A stretch of DNA of 64,000 nucleotides from assembly GCF_029714425.1 (NCBI RefSeq), contig NZ_CP121668.1:7709501-7773500 (forward strand), given 5' to 3'. Every line of letters begins with the position of its first letter. The stretch's first letter is position 1. The notes beneath the pieces are model-generated. The model saw nothing but the letters and a program-made list of their open reading frames with translations, searched no databases and was not told where the DNA came from. The stretch is from Bradyrhizobium sp. CB2312. GTDB taxonomy: Bacteria > Pseudomonadota > Alphaproteobacteria > Rhizobiales > Xanthobacteraceae. Positions 53,946-63,354 of this stretch are shown one piece after another. The position numbers and the translations under genes were made by a program.

Positions 53946-54440
53946 TCACGCGCCCTCACCGGCATGGGCGCGGAGCAGCTCGTTGAGAGCACGAATGTCA
54001 TCGAGTATCCCGCCGCACACCGCCCTCGAGCATTCGATCGTGGACTGGATGTAGACATCGATTTTCTGCTCTGTAAGTCGATCGACGATCTTTCCATAGT
54101 TCTCGAAAGCGACTGCGACCGGCTGATTGAGCGCGAAGTCGTTGAATCCCACCATGACAAAGGCGCGCCGAGCTCCAACGGCGAGGATGGCGTCCATGCG
54201 CTGGAGACTGTCATCCGTGCGATCGCCGCGGATACCGCGGTTCGCAATGCTCTTACCGGGAAGCCTGTCGTGCCATTCCGCCGCCTCGGTGAGGCTGTCG
54301 CCAACCATGACAATGTCAGCACGTGTATGGAAGGTCTCAAAGAGCGTGTTGCGCCGCCGCGGAGCGGTTGGAGCAAACCAGCGCCGCAACAACGGTTCGC
54401 CGACGATGCCTCTTGCGGCTCGCTCTAATGAGCTAAGCAA
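53946..54440 (-). CDS. SGNH/GDSL hydrolase-like protein, apparently truncated
   Basis: This 164-residue protein shows three of the four blocks of SGNH hydrolases: VMVGDSLTE (Ser at 49), IANRGIRGD (Gly) and VMVGFNDFALNQP (Asn). It then ends at AHAGEGA without the last block, D-x-x-H, that provides the catalytic acid and base. No frame downstream restores it, because the neighbouring methyltransferase gene ends there. It could be a true gene that lost activity or a remnant. Intact members de-acylate cell-surface sugars. Confidence 0.65.
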   Translation of the reverse strand: MLSSLERAARGIVGEPLLRRWFAPTAPRRRNTLFETFHTRADIVMVGDSLTEAAEWHDRLPGKSIANRGIRGDRTDDSLQRMDAILAVGARRAFVMVGFNDFALNQPVAVAFENYGKIVDRLTEQKIDVYIQSTIECSRAVCGGILDDIRALNELLRAHAGEGA

Positions 54441-54464
54441 TGCCGGCGATGCGGCCCTTCTCGT

Positions 54465-54638
54465 TCAAGGACCAGGACGCTTGGCCTGAGATTGGAGGCG
54501 GAGAGAAAGACCGAGCTCACGGGCTTTGCGATGAACTTCACCGGTTGATCGGCCGAGTTCAATTGCGATCTGAGATGCGCGCCGCTTCTGGGCCAGCATC
54601 CTCAGCCGCGATATCTCTTCCTCGGTCCAACGGCGCAT
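54465..54638 (-). CDS. Short helix-turn-helix protein (SANT/Myb-like)
   Basis: This 57-residue basic protein begins MRRWTEEEISRLRMLAQKRR and continues QIAIELGRSTGEVHRKAREL, the three-helix pattern of short homeodomain-like proteins found in several rhizobia. It could bind DNA. The frame is open upstream to 54845, but that part is not protein-like. No strong ribosome binding site is seen. Confidence 0.6.
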   Translation of the reverse strand: MRRWTEEEISRLRMLAQKRRASQIAIELGRSTGEVHRKARELGLSLRLQSQAKRPGP

Positions 54639-55068
54639 TTTCGCCACCGCATTGCTATGCAAATTGCACAACTCGGTCGAGACGGACCCGTTCCTTGCGT
54701 TTTCGCCTTTGCTGTTGGTCGAATTGTTACAACAATTCTCGACAGCAACGGCCGTGAACCGGCTTCTCGCTCCGAAGAGCAACTTTGCCACGGTGAGATG
54801 AAGTTTGTTCGAGTTCCGCAGCCCAAAAAATACGCAGACTGGCAACCTGACTTTTTCTTGCCTCTATCGCCTACACCACGCTGTCGCCGATCAGGCCGAG
54901 TCCAACGCTAGCCAGCGTCGAGTTCGGGCACTTCGCTAAGCTTGCTTTGCTCGGAATGGTCTTCATACCCAGCTATCAACGCCGGATCTGCCTCGTATTC
55001 GCGCACGTCATCGGAGCGACGGCACTCTCGCTGCTATCGCTAGGGTCGACAGGCAAGCTAGCCTCAGT
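54639..55068. other. Non-coding stretch
   Basis: 430 bases with no convincing gene. The left part is AT-rich and may carry the promoter of the short helix-turn-helix gene. Confidence 0.5.
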
Positions 55069-55476
55069 TCAATAGCCTGTCAGATTGGCGACGAGCCCCT
55101 CGTTTGAGGCGCTGACCTGGATGTGAATGACCGATCGTCCCTCGTCGTGGCGGTTCTTTCCCACCACCACCAGCGCAAAACTGTCGCTCCCCTTGAAGTC
55201 CGAGTTCGCGAAATAGCGAAATCCGGGACCGACCAATGTGAGCTCGCCGCCCTTCGGCTGCTCCGCGACGGACACGCTGTAGATTTGCATGGTCGACCAG
55301 CGAAGGCCCTGAATGCAGTTGGCGCCGGGCTTGATCGTCATCGACCAATCGATACTGTCGCCGGCGAGCTTGTAGGGCTGATGATCTCGCAGGCAATTTG
55401 GCGTCGCGTTGGCTTGCCCAATCAGAAGAGCGCCAATCATCGGCATAACGAGAGCGGGAAATGTGAACGGTTTCAT
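55069..55476 (-). CDS. Secreted protein of the CIQGLRWS family, copy 1
   Basis: This 135-residue exported protein has a signal peptide (FPALVMPMIGALLIGQANA). The mature part shares a clear pattern with the protein at 57954-58391: a first Cys and YKLAGDSIDWSMTI, the core CIQGLRWSTMQI, EQPKGGEL, GPGFRYFANS and GSDSFALVVVG. The alternating beta pattern and two cysteines suggest a small disulfide-bonded beta sandwich. AAGGA precedes the ATG at 55476; another ATG lies nine bases upstream. I do not recognise a named family. Confidence 0.75.
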   Translation of the reverse strand: MKPFTFPALVMPMIGALLIGQANATPNCLRDHQPYKLAGDSIDWSMTIKPGANCIQGLRWSTMQIYSVSVAEQPKGGELTLVGPGFRYFANSDFKGSDSFALVVVGKNRHDEGRSVIHIQVSASNEGLVANLTGY

Positions 55477-55684
55477 TGGCGCCATCCTTTTTGAGGACGA
55501 TGCGCCAACTCGGGCTAACGTTCGGTAAGTCCCGGCCGCAAATGGCCCGCGTTGGTAAATGTGACGCTAAGAACCCGTTCGCAGGTTTGCGAGACGACGC
55601 TGGCAAGACCGAACGCCGAACGGCTATATAGTCGGTTCGGCTGGTTCGTTCTAACCACTTGTCCTCCCACAATGCGAGACGAAC

Positions 55685-55930
55685 TTGAAGATCGCAATCA
55701 ATCTCGTCATGCTGGCCTGTACGCTCGTTCCGACCGCGGCGGCCGCCGGTCCAAGCGCCGAGGTCGCCCGCAAGTGCATGCATTATTCCTACGTCGCTTA
55801 TCCGTATCAGCGCCCCGGGTCGGTGCGGATGCGCGGGGATCGCCAAGCCTATTTCAGGAGCTGTATGGAGAAGGAAGGCAACATTCCCGCTCCAGAGACG
55901 CCTTCCTCATCGGCACAACGCCAATCCTAG
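55685..55930 (+). CDS. Small secreted two-cysteine protein, copy 1
   Basis: This 81-residue protein has a signal peptide (KIAINLVMLACTLVPTAAAA) and mature part with SAEVARKCMHYSYVAYPYQR, then YFRSCMEKEGNIP. It starts with TTG; no ATG is available in frame. The same pattern occurs in the convergent protein at 55972-56232 (AELARKC ... DYFNKCVANNGKV). The function is unknown. Confidence 0.65.
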   Translation: MKIAINLVMLACTLVPTAAAAGPSAEVARKCMHYSYVAYPYQRPGSVRMRGDRQAYFRSCMEKEGNIPAPETPSSSAQRQS

Positions 55931-55971
55931 TGTGTCTGCGATGGGCGCCCCCGCAATCACTTGGGCGGCGT

Positions 55972-56232
55972 TCACTTGGATGACGTTTCAGCGTCGACCT
56001 TGCCGTTGTTGGCGACACATTTGTTGAAATAATCATGCTGAGTACGTCCCGACCCTTTTGCACTGCCGGCGGCGGGGTTGCCGGGCTCGCGTGGCGGAAA
56101 CTGCTTGGCCGTCAATGCACTGCATTTTCGCGCGAGCTCGGCCGTGAGTGCGGATGCGTGCCCTGGAAGGGCACCGGCCGCAAGACACGTCACGGCCAGC
56201 AGCATCAAGGGCGATTTCCAGTTTGCGACCAT
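55972..56232 (-). CDS. Small secreted two-cysteine protein, copy 2
   Basis: This 86-residue exported protein has a signal peptide (WKSPLMLLAVTCLAAGALPG, cleavage after ASA). The mature part begins with LTAELARKCSALTAKQFPPR and has its second Cys in HDYFNKCVANNGKV, matching the convergent neighbour. The ATG at 56232 is the only one that starts the signal peptide directly. The function is unknown. Confidence 0.68.
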   Translation of the reverse strand: MVANWKSPLMLLAVTCLAAGALPGHASALTAELARKCSALTAKQFPPREPGNPAAGSAKGSGRTQHDYFNKCVANNGKVDAETSSK

Positions 56233-56398
56233 GTGATTTTCCCGCACGACAACTTTTCTCGCGACCGGACCACGTGATCCGCCGCATCCAGCCATTCTAG
56301 TCGAGATGCATGGCGCCGATACAGCCGAAAATGCCGTATTCGTCGCAGGCGGATTGGTTTAATGTGACTGTCATGCACTCAAGAATGCCACCCAGGCG

Positions 56399-57553
56399 AT
56401 GACCTCGGGCGACCTGATTCCAAACGATCCCGAACGGCCGGACCAGGCTCCTACGGAGATCCAATTCGCGCTCGTCATCGCCCGCATGATCGAGACGGTG
56501 GACAACAACCCCGAGCATTTGCGTCAGGCTATCTACGACCTCGCCCGCTACAAACTGCTGGAGCAGTTCACGCACGCGGACGCCAAGGATATCAAGCGCG
56601 CGCAGCAGGCGCTCGAGACCGCAATCCGCGGCGTTGAACATTTTTCGCAGCAGCAGCCGCTGATTGCGCCGTCGCCGACCAGAGTACGGCCCGAGGACGC
56701 TCCGGTCCGACTGGATCAGCTGCCAGGCGCTGTTGCCGCTCAGGCCGCGGAGGCACAGCCGACGCCGTCGGAGCCAGCCTGGCGCGTCGAACCGAAGCAC
56801 GTGGCAGGTCGCGGCCGAAGTGCGCAGTTTGCGCTGATGCGACGAACTGCCGCGATGCTTGTCATCCTCGGCGGCGTTTTGCTCGCTGTCCAGCAACGGG
56901 AGCGGCTGTGGCACTTCACGCAAAACATCGCCCGGGATATTGCTCCTCAGGAAAGAACAATAGTCTCCTCGCCCCCGGTCCAACCCGCGAGCGCACCTGC
57001 GCCGACGCCTCCCCCGGCGAAGCCCGACCCGTTGCGGCCGACGGACTACGGCATTTACGCGGTCACCGACAATCGTCTCGTGGAGCTGCCGCTCCTCCCC
57101 GGCAAGCCACCAGATATTCGCGTTGCGGTGTCGGCCGCGCTCAAGGCACCGAGTCCGACCGTGCTGCCGAATGGACACCCGAAATTCGTCGTGTTCCGCC
57201 GCGATTCCTCGACCAATGCAGCGGATCGGGCCGAGGTTCGCATCCTGGCCAGAGTCGCCCGGGAATTTTCCGCCGAGGCCGCCGGAAAGAGGCCGGATGA
57301 CGGCGAGGCGACTTGGGTGATACGGAACGTGTCGTTCCTGTTCCGTTCATCGCCGCTCCCAAATGCGCCCGAGATGTACGAGTTGCATAGTGAGGATCCG
57401 GAGCTTGAATTGGCGCCGGGTCGCTACGCCCTGATCCTCAGGGGACAAGCCTACGATTTCACGGTCCCAGGAGAGATCACCGATGCCAGGCATTGTATCG
57501 AGCGCGTGGTCCTGACCACCGGGGTTCTCTATACCGATTGCAAGAAGCCCTGA
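56399..57553 (+). CDS. Single-pass membrane protein with a Pro-rich linker and exported domain
   Basis: This 384-residue protein has a cytoplasmic N-terminal part of about 140 residues (helical: FALVIARMIETVDNNPEHLR), one membrane helix (AAMLVILGGVLLAVQQ), a Pro-rich linker (VQPASAPAPTPPPAKP), and a C-terminal domain of about 170 residues outside. That domain has a Cys pair near the end (ARHCIERVV, YTDCKKP) and segments such as YGIYAVTDNRLVELPLLPG and FVVFRRDSSTNAADRAEVRI. I do not recognise it. It sits between the secreted paralogues and may belong with them. Confidence 0.75.
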   Translation: MTSGDLIPNDPERPDQAPTEIQFALVIARMIETVDNNPEHLRQAIYDLARYKLLEQFTHADAKDIKRAQQALETAIRGVEHFSQQQPLIAPSPTRVRPEDAPVRLDQLPGAVAAQAAEAQPTPSEPAWRVEPKHVAGRGRSAQFALMRRTAAMLVILGGVLLAVQQRERLWHFTQNIARDIAPQERTIVSSPPVQPASAPAPTPPPAKPDPLRPTDYGIYAVTDNRLVELPLLPGKPPDIRVAVSAALKAPSPTVLPNGHPKFVVFRRDSSTNAADRAEVRILARVAREFSAEAAGKRPDDGEATWVIRNVSFLFRSSPLPNAPEMYELHSEDPELELAPGRYALILRGQAYDFTVPGEITDARHCIERVVLTTGVLYTDCKKP

Positions 57554-57629
57554 CGCCTTCCAATTTGCAACGCGACGCCTAGCTAGGTTGGAGCTGTCGG
57601 TTAACCGCGTCGGATCGATGGAGGCAACA

Positions 57630-57872
57630 ATGCGTTCGTCCCTGCTCACGGCTCTCGTCATAGCAATGCTCGGCACCTCTACGGCGGCAGAGGCTCAGGG
57701 AACGCAGCAACAGGGGCAGAGGGGCCAGCCACAATCCGCGCGCCGGCCGGTTGCAACCCAGCCGAGCAACAATCCGTTCCAAAATCCCATTGGGCAAGGC
57801 GTGCCGCCGGCGGTCTCGGTGAATCCCAATATCAACAACAACAACAGCGGGCTGACCAATCCGCCGCGCTGA
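57630..57872 (+). CDS. Small secreted Gln/Asn/Pro-rich protein
   Basis: This 80-residue protein has a signal peptide (MRSSLLTALVIAMLGTSTAA, cleavage after AEA) and a low-complexity mature part (QGTQQQGQRGQPQ, NPNINNNNSGLTNPPR) without cysteines. The ATG at 57630 has GGAGG five bases upstream. Such a chain would be disordered. The function is unknown. It follows the membrane protein gene by 76 bases and may share its transcript. Confidence 0.7.
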   Translation: MRSSLLTALVIAMLGTSTAAEAQGTQQQGQRGQPQSARRPVATQPSNNPFQNPIGQGVPPAVSVNPNINNNNSGLTNPPR

Positions 57873-57953
57873 GCATTCGGCGGCGGCATCGCACGTCAGT
57901 GCAAGCGAAAATCTTCACCGCCGAACACACAGCATCGCAGTACAGCAGCAAGC

Positions 57954-58391
57954 CTACTCCGCGCTGACTTCGACCTCGATCGACGAATTGCCCGAAATCC
58001 GCATCGACGATCCCGTGATGCTCAGCTTGAAGGAGTCGCTTCCGCGAGCGCCCTGATTGGACAAGTAGCGGAACGAAGGTCCCTGGATGATGATCTGCCC
58101 TGATTTTGGCATCTCAGTGATGGCGATGTGATCGATCATGATCGTCGACCAGCGCAAGCCCTGGATGCACTGCCCGCCCGAAGCGATTTTGATCGACCAG
58201 CGAACCGTGTCGGACTGCAGCTTGAATGGCTCCGGATGCAGGAGACATGTTCCCCCGGCCAGGGCCGCCGTCGGAGACAGCGCCAAGACAAGAACAAAGG
58301 TGCGAAGCCCCGCTCTAATCAAGCTCCGCGACAAAGAATGACCTGGCGGTGCGCACTTGACCAACTTCAGCCAAAACCAAGCTGCGAACAT
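57954..58391 (-). CDS. Secreted protein of the CIQGLRWS family, copy 2
   Basis: This predicted 145-residue exported protein has a signal peptide (LRTFVLVLALSPTAALAGG). It shares its landmarks with copy 1: FKLQSDTVRWSIKI, CIQGLRWSTIMI, EMPKSGQI, GPSFRYLSNQ and GSDSFKLSITG, ending in IEVEVSAE. The start is uncertain: the frame is open well upstream, the ATG at 58391 leaves a basic stretch before the signal peptide, and a TTG nearer to it is possible. The function is unknown. Confidence 0.7.
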   Translation of the reverse strand: MFAAWFWLKLVKCAPPGHSLSRSLIRAGLRTFVLVLALSPTAALAGGTCLLHPEPFKLQSDTVRWSIKIASGGQCIQGLRWSTIMIDHIAITEMPKSGQIIIQGPSFRYLSNQGARGSDSFKLSITGSSMRISGNSSIEVEVSAE

Positions 58392-58608
58392 TTTGGCGCG
58401 CCCGTGACGCTCGCGGAGCATGCGGCGGTTTCCAGATGCGTGCACCGCTGCGACAGCGTGACCTAGTATTGTACGCTCAAGCGTCAACATAACCATCGAT
58501 ATGCCTCGTTCTGGCCGTAAGCAAGTCAGCCAGTAACGTCCGGGCAAACCTCGACGAGATGGCCTCATCCCGTGACGCTCAGGTTTCTGACCAGTTTGAG
58601 TCCAAGCA

Positions 58609-59688
58609 GTGCATCGAATCGTTACGATCCAGTATTTGCGTGCCGTCGCCGCAACCGGCGTGGTGGTGCACCACTTCATAGGTCCCGCCTACTTCGATTC
58701 AGGCTTGAAGCAACCGCCCTCAATTGGTGAAGCGGGCGTCGATCTGTTCTTCGTGATCAGCGGGTTCATCATGTGGACCACGACGGGGCGCAGGCAGATC
58801 GGACCGCAGGAGTTCATGTGGCATCGCATCCTTCGTATCGTGCCGCTCTATTGGCTCTTCACTCTCGCCTATTTCCTAACCACGCTAGCCAGCAAGCACA
58901 GCCCTATCTCCACCCTCGACGTCATCAGGTCCCTATTCTTCGTTCCATGGTTCGACGGCCATTTGAGCCAGCGGATTTCTGCGTTCTATTTTCTTGGATG
59001 GACGCTGATGTACGAAATGTTCTTTTATTGTGTATTCGCCGTTACACTCGTCCTGCCGAGGGCATTGCAGCTCAAAGCGATCGTCGGATGCCTTTCTGCA
59101 CTGATCGTCGTTGGCCTGCTTTTCGATTTTAAGGGAGGAATGTCTTTCGCCTATACGAGCCCGCTCCTCTTAGAATTTATGGCGGGATGCATCATCGGGA
59201 GGCTGTACGAGGCCAACTGCACTGCTCCGAAGCCATTGGCACTTGTTCTGATTGGCGGAGGCCTAGTTGTTTTGGTCCTGTCAGCAACGAACATGCCGGA
59301 CAATTTACTTGAGAGAGCGCTGACCTGGGGTCTGTCATCAGCACTAATCGTTATGGGGATATTGAGCTTCGAGTTTGACGCGGAGAAACGTTTCAGCAAT
59401 ACGGCATTTCTGCTCGGAAACGCGTCCTACTCTATCTACCTCTCACACATCATCATTCTCCTTGTATTCAATTTGGCGATGAAGAGGACAGGGATGATAC
59501 ACGGCTTCGGCATTGATCAGACCTTCAGTTCGGCCGCCGCCTTTTACGGAATTTGCGGTAGCGCGTTGGCGCTTCTGGGCGGCGTGGCCGTCTACCAGCT
59601 CATAGAGCGGCCAGTGTCAAAGCTAATTGTGCTCGGCCTCGCGCAAAGAAGACCCGTTGAGGTGCCCGTTGTTCGAGAGAGGCTTTAA
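58609..59688 (+). CDS. Acyltransferase 3 family protein, ExoZ-like
   Basis: This 359-residue membrane protein has about ten helices and the family motifs TIQYLRAVAATGVVVHHFIG, GVDLFFVISGFIMW and RILRIVPLYWLF. It resembles ExoZ-type proteins that acetylate exopolysaccharide. It starts with a GTG at 58609 without a strong ribosome binding site. Its composition is AT-richer than the housekeeping genes at the left. With ugd, rfbB and rfbC around it, decoration of a surface polysaccharide is the best guess. Confidence 0.85.
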   Translation: MHRIVTIQYLRAVAATGVVVHHFIGPAYFDSGLKQPPSIGEAGVDLFFVISGFIMWTTTGRRQIGPQEFMWHRILRIVPLYWLFTLAYFLTTLASKHSPISTLDVIRSLFFVPWFDGHLSQRISAFYFLGWTLMYEMFFYCVFAVTLVLPRALQLKAIVGCLSALIVVGLLFDFKGGMSFAYTSPLLLEFMAGCIIGRLYEANCTAPKPLALVLIGGGLVVLVLSATNMPDNLLERALTWGLSSALIVMGILSFEFDAEKRFSNTAFLLGNASYSIYLSHIIILLVFNLAMKRTGMIHGFGIDQTFSSAAAFYGICGSALALLGGVAVYQLIERPVSKLIVLGLAQRRPVEVPVVRERL

Positions 59689-59821
59689 CCCTTCGATCAA
59701 CTGCCCTTGTTTTCTGGTTCCGCCGGGCTTTTCAGAAGTTCCCCACGTGGTATTATTACATCAGTACTATTCATTGATTTAGTGGCCGCGCGCCACATTC
59801 GCCAAATTCTGGGGCAGCACG

Positions 59822-61300
59822 TTGCGGATAAAGCTCGTTTTGGGGTGCCTAATACTTGTGCTGGCTTTGCCGATCGCCCTCATGAAGACAGGGCAGCCGA
59901 TCGACGGCTGGCTGAAATATAGATCGATGCCCCCTTCTAGCCCTCGAGAGCGCGAAATACAGTTGGCGTTTGCCGACGGAAGTCTTTCGCCCCAGCAGCG
60001 ATTTATTCAGCTGATAAAGTATTTTTCCGATGGCTTCTTTCGGCACGCGACCACGAATTTCGAGCGGGTAAACTATCCGGGCATCGGTGGCGGAGCAGGC
60101 TTTTCCGTCAACGGAATCGAGGGATTTGCCAGAACTGCGGTTTTGCTCGCGGCTTGGGTTCACGCTACTCGTTCGGAAGCTGAACCGAGCGAAGAGCGCC
60201 AAACAATAATTTCGGCTTTGAAGTCCGGCATATTGACTGGGACCGATCCTCAGTCCCGCTACTTTTGGGGGCAGATTGGTGACGACGATCAACGTGTCGT
60301 CGAGGGGGCCGATGTCGCCCGCGTTCTGTATCTCACGCGCGATGAGTTGTGGGAGAAGCTCTCTCCCCTGCAGCAAAATCAGATCGCGAAATGGCTGGAG
60401 ACAGGGATTTTTGTGGAGACTTTGCACAACAATTGGCTTCTGTTTCCGGTTGCAATCAACCATGTCCTGAAGAGCCTTGGCCGCGGAACTCAGAGGGGTG
60501 ACGCTGCAGCATTTGCAAAGTACCAGGATTTTAAGTCCAATTATCTTGAGAACGGTTGGTTCTTCGACAAACCGGAAGGCGTCGACTATTACAATGCGTG
60601 GGGCATCACCTATGAGCTCTTTTGGCTCAACCGGCTCTCACCAGACTTCGATTCCGATTTCATTAGAAGGGCGCTAACAGAATCCGCGGCGCTCACTTCG
60701 CATCTCATTGGGCCATCCGGCATTCCCATCATGGGCCGCAGCGTGTGCTATCGCACAGCGATACCCGTGCCCCTAATTGCAGTTTCGCTTATCGAGGACA
60801 CTCCTCAGACCAGGGGAATGGCGCTTCGAGCGCTCGACCTGGTCTGGCAACATTTCATATCTCATGACGCTCTCCGTGACGGTGGTCTTACGCAGGGCTA
60901 TTTCGACAACGATGCCCGGTTTGTTGACGTCTACACGGGGACAGGTAGCTGTCACTGGGGGCTGAGATCACTTACTCTCGCGCTTTTGCATAATGATCCA
61001 GACTCATTTTGGAAAAGCCAAGAACAGCCGATGCCCATTGAACTGGGATCCTTTCACATCGAGCTTCCGCGCCTGGGTTGGATCTTGAACGGCAATCACT
61101 CAACCGGCGAAATCACCATCGAGATTTTAAGCAACACCAAGGTTAAGCCACCGTGTGCCGACTACGGTTTCTCCCGGCGCTTGGCCGAGTTGGTTTCAAG
61201 ACGTCCCCGGCGGCCGAATAACCACGCCGCTCAGTACGAAGCTCGGATCTATAGCACAGCTGAGCCTTATCCTCTGCGGGCCTGCAATTCCTGGCTTTGA
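59822..61300 (+). CDS. DUF2264 family protein, membrane-anchored or exported
   Basis: This 492-residue protein has a hydrophobic N-terminus (KLVLGCLILVLALPIALMKT) and the DUF2264 pattern: YFWGQIGDDDQRVVEGADVA, LWEKLSPLQQNQIAKWL, NNWLLFPVAINHVL, GWFFDKPEGVDYYNAWGI, IMGRSVCYRTAIPVPLIA and CHWGLRSLTLALL. Members are alpha/alpha toroids; some have, as far as I recall, been placed with beta-glucuronidases (CAZy GH154). With ugd in the region, a role in trimming a glucuronate-containing polysaccharide is possible. The start is a TTG without a clear ribosome binding site; an ATG 60 bases on is an alternative. Confidence 0.78.
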   Translation: MRIKLVLGCLILVLALPIALMKTGQPIDGWLKYRSMPPSSPREREIQLAFADGSLSPQQRFIQLIKYFSDGFFRHATTNFERVNYPGIGGGAGFSVNGIEGFARTAVLLAAWVHATRSEAEPSEERQTIISALKSGILTGTDPQSRYFWGQIGDDDQRVVEGADVARVLYLTRDELWEKLSPLQQNQIAKWLETGIFVETLHNNWLLFPVAINHVLKSLGRGTQRGDAAAFAKYQDFKSNYLENGWFFDKPEGVDYYNAWGITYELFWLNRLSPDFDSDFIRRALTESAALTSHLIGPSGIPIMGRSVCYRTAIPVPLIAVSLIEDTPQTRGMALRALDLVWQHFISHDALRDGGLTQGYFDNDARFVDVYTGTGSCHWGLRSLTLALLHNDPDSFWKSQEQPMPIELGSFHIELPRLGWILNGNHSTGEITIEILSNTKVKPPCADYGFSRRLAELVSRRPRRPNNHAAQYEARIYSTAEPYPLRACNSWL

Positions 61301-62223
61301 GTTACTATTTGCAAGCTTCGCGCCCGCCCCCTTCACGACAACAAAAATTGGTCCAACGCCTGGACATACACCTCAGCCACCTGAGAATGCGTCACGAAGC
61401 AAGCCGCTGAAAATGACGTACCACAGGCCCAAACACTGGCGGTAGACGCGGATGAGGCCAGGCAAGGCAGGCCAAGCTGCGCAGTCTTGAACTTGATGAG
61501 CCATCACAAGTTTGGAGCACGAAAGAAAGAACTAAACACAAGCGGGAGAGCGCCTGCTCCGACAGGCCAATGAAGCCCGCAGCGGCCCTGGCCGAGTCGA
61601 AAGACTCTGGACGATCTCGCGACACAAAAGAATTTGCACATCTCCAGATCATCCATTTCCGCAGATTCAATAAGGCGATCGTTCGGCGTTCGCCGTCGGG
61701 ATAGAACAGATCATCGCAATGCCTTCGCATTGTAGGAAGAAGATATCGATGCCGAGGCACGCTGAAAATAATCGGAATGGAACGGCACACTAGATCTAGC
61801 TTCATCAATTTTCTAACGAATGCGGAACGGTAGACAACAATGGTAAACCCGCCATGTATCGCAGGATATATGGCTCGATCGCCTTCTCGACCCTAGCTTT
61901 TCTCCGAAGCCGACCGAGGCCTCTTACAGATTGACCTTGCGAGGGAGCCGACGATGTCGTGGCCCTAGCGGCAACTTCCAGCCGACATACATCGAAGCTC
62001 GAAATCACGAAGATCGACAGAATTTTGTCATATTAGCTATGCCGGGAAAAATGACTTGCTCGGATTTTACGAGGACAATAAACTTCGCACATAATGAGCT
62101 AATCTATCTTCATCTTGGAATTTCAGTCCGAATTTTGAGCACGATGAAGAATTCTTGGGCACTCGCCACAGAGAGGCCCGCAACGACTTTTAGTCATTCA
62201 CCGGCTATCTGCTGAAACCAAGA
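61301..62223. other. Long AT-rich non-coding stretch before rfbB
   Basis: 923 bases with only short, random-looking frames on both strands and base composition clearly AT-richer than the neighbours, most strongly from 62020 to 62130. I see no repeat, transposase remnant or clear promoter. It may hold the promoter of the rfb genes or the remains of lost genes. Confidence 0.55.
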
Positions 62224-63330
62224 ATGGAACTGTTCGTGGCTAAGGACTCGACGTTGGCTTCGCAATGCGCTCCGAAGAGGCTTCTCGTAACCGGCGGAGC
62301 GGGTTTCATCGGCTCGGCCGTGGTGCGTCGCCTCATCGAGACCACGTCGAGTGACGTCCTCGTCGTCGACAAGCTCACCTACGCGGGCAATCTGGATTCG
62401 CTTCGGCCTGTCTCCGCGAATCCGCGGTACCGCTTCGAGCAAGCCGACATCGCCGATGCTGCGGCCATGCGACGAATTGTGACGGCGTTCGCACCGGACG
62501 TTGTCATGCATCTTGCGGCCGAAAGTCACGTCGACCGCTCGATCGACGGGCCCGGCGAGTTCATTCAAACCAACGTCGTCGGCACCTTTGCACTGCTTCA
62601 GGCGGCCCTGGAGTACTGGCGGAAGCTGCCGTCGCAACGCAAGGACGGCTTTCGTTTCCATCACATCTCGACCGACGAGGTTTTTGGCTCGCTGGGTGCC
62701 ACCGGCTACTTCAGCGAAGAGACGGCCTATCAGCCCAACTCCCCCTATTCCGCGTCCAAGGCCGCGTCCGATCACCTTGTTCGCGCCTGGCATCACACTT
62801 ACGGCCTGCCAGTCGTGATCACGAACTGCTCCAACAATTACGGCCCCTACCACTTTCCCGAAAAGCTGATTCCGCTGACGATTATCAATGCACTGGAAGG
62901 CAAGCCGCTCCCGGTCTACGGCAAGGGTGAAAACATCCGCGACTGGCTTCATGTGGATGACCACGCGGAGGCACTCCTGCTTGTTGCTCACAAAGGCGCC
63001 ACGGGACAGTGCTACAACATAGGCGGCCACAATGAGGCCACAAATATCGATGTTGTCAGGGCGATCTGCGCATTGGTCGATGAGCTCGCCCCCAATCCGT
63101 CGATCGGCCCGCGCGAACGGCTGATCACCTTTGTGGCGGACCGCCCGGGCCACGATGCACGCTATGCGATCGACGCTGCGAAGATAGCGCGAGAGCTGGG
63201 CTGGAAACCAAGGCACAGTTTTGAGAGCGGATTGCGCCAAACCGTGCAATGGTATCTCGACAATAAGACATGGTGGGAACGCGTGAGGACGGGCACCTAT
63301 CGAGGCGAGCGGCTTGGCCTCGCAGTCTAG
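62224..63330 (+). CDS. rfbB: dTDP-glucose 4,6-dehydratase
   Basis: This 368-residue cytoplasmic enzyme converts dTDP-glucose to dTDP-4-keto-6-deoxyglucose, the second step of dTDP-rhamnose synthesis. The Rossmann motif is [19 protein letters not shown], followed by [14 protein letters not shown], the catalytic [12 protein letters not shown] and [16 protein letters not shown] (Tyr-x-x-x-Lys), and the C-terminal [19 protein letters not shown] four codons in is an alternative start. rfbC follows after 24 bases. The other rhamnose genes (rfbA, rfbD) are not visible here. Confidence 0.96.
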   Translation: MELFVAKDSTLASQCAPKRLLVTGGAGFIGSAVVRRLIETTSSDVLVVDKLTYAGNLDSLRPVSANPRYRFEQADIADAAAMRRIVTAFAPDVVMHLAAESHVDRSIDGPGEFIQTNVVGTFALLQAALEYWRKLPSQRKDGFRFHHISTDEVFGSLGATGYFSEETAYQPNSPYSASKAASDHLVRAWHHTYGLPVVITNCSNNYGPYHFPEKLIPLTIINALEGKPLPVYGKGENIRDWLHVDDHAEALLLVAHKGATGQCYNIGGHNEATNIDVVRAICALVDELAPNPSIGPRERLITFVADRPGHDARYAIDAAKIARELGWKPRHSFESGLRQTVQWYLDNKTWWERVRTGTYRGERLGLAV

Positions 63331-63354
63331 GGTCTTCAGCGTCCAGGATTTACC

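Noticed and set aside
53138..54376. Long minus-strand frame over the methyltransferase and SGNH genes
   Set aside because: It has no motif and overlaps two better supported genes in other frames.
61392..61808. 138-codon minus-strand frame in the AT-rich gap
   Set aside because: The translation looks random (Arg/Ser/Leu-rich, scattered Cys), with no ribosome binding site or paralogue.
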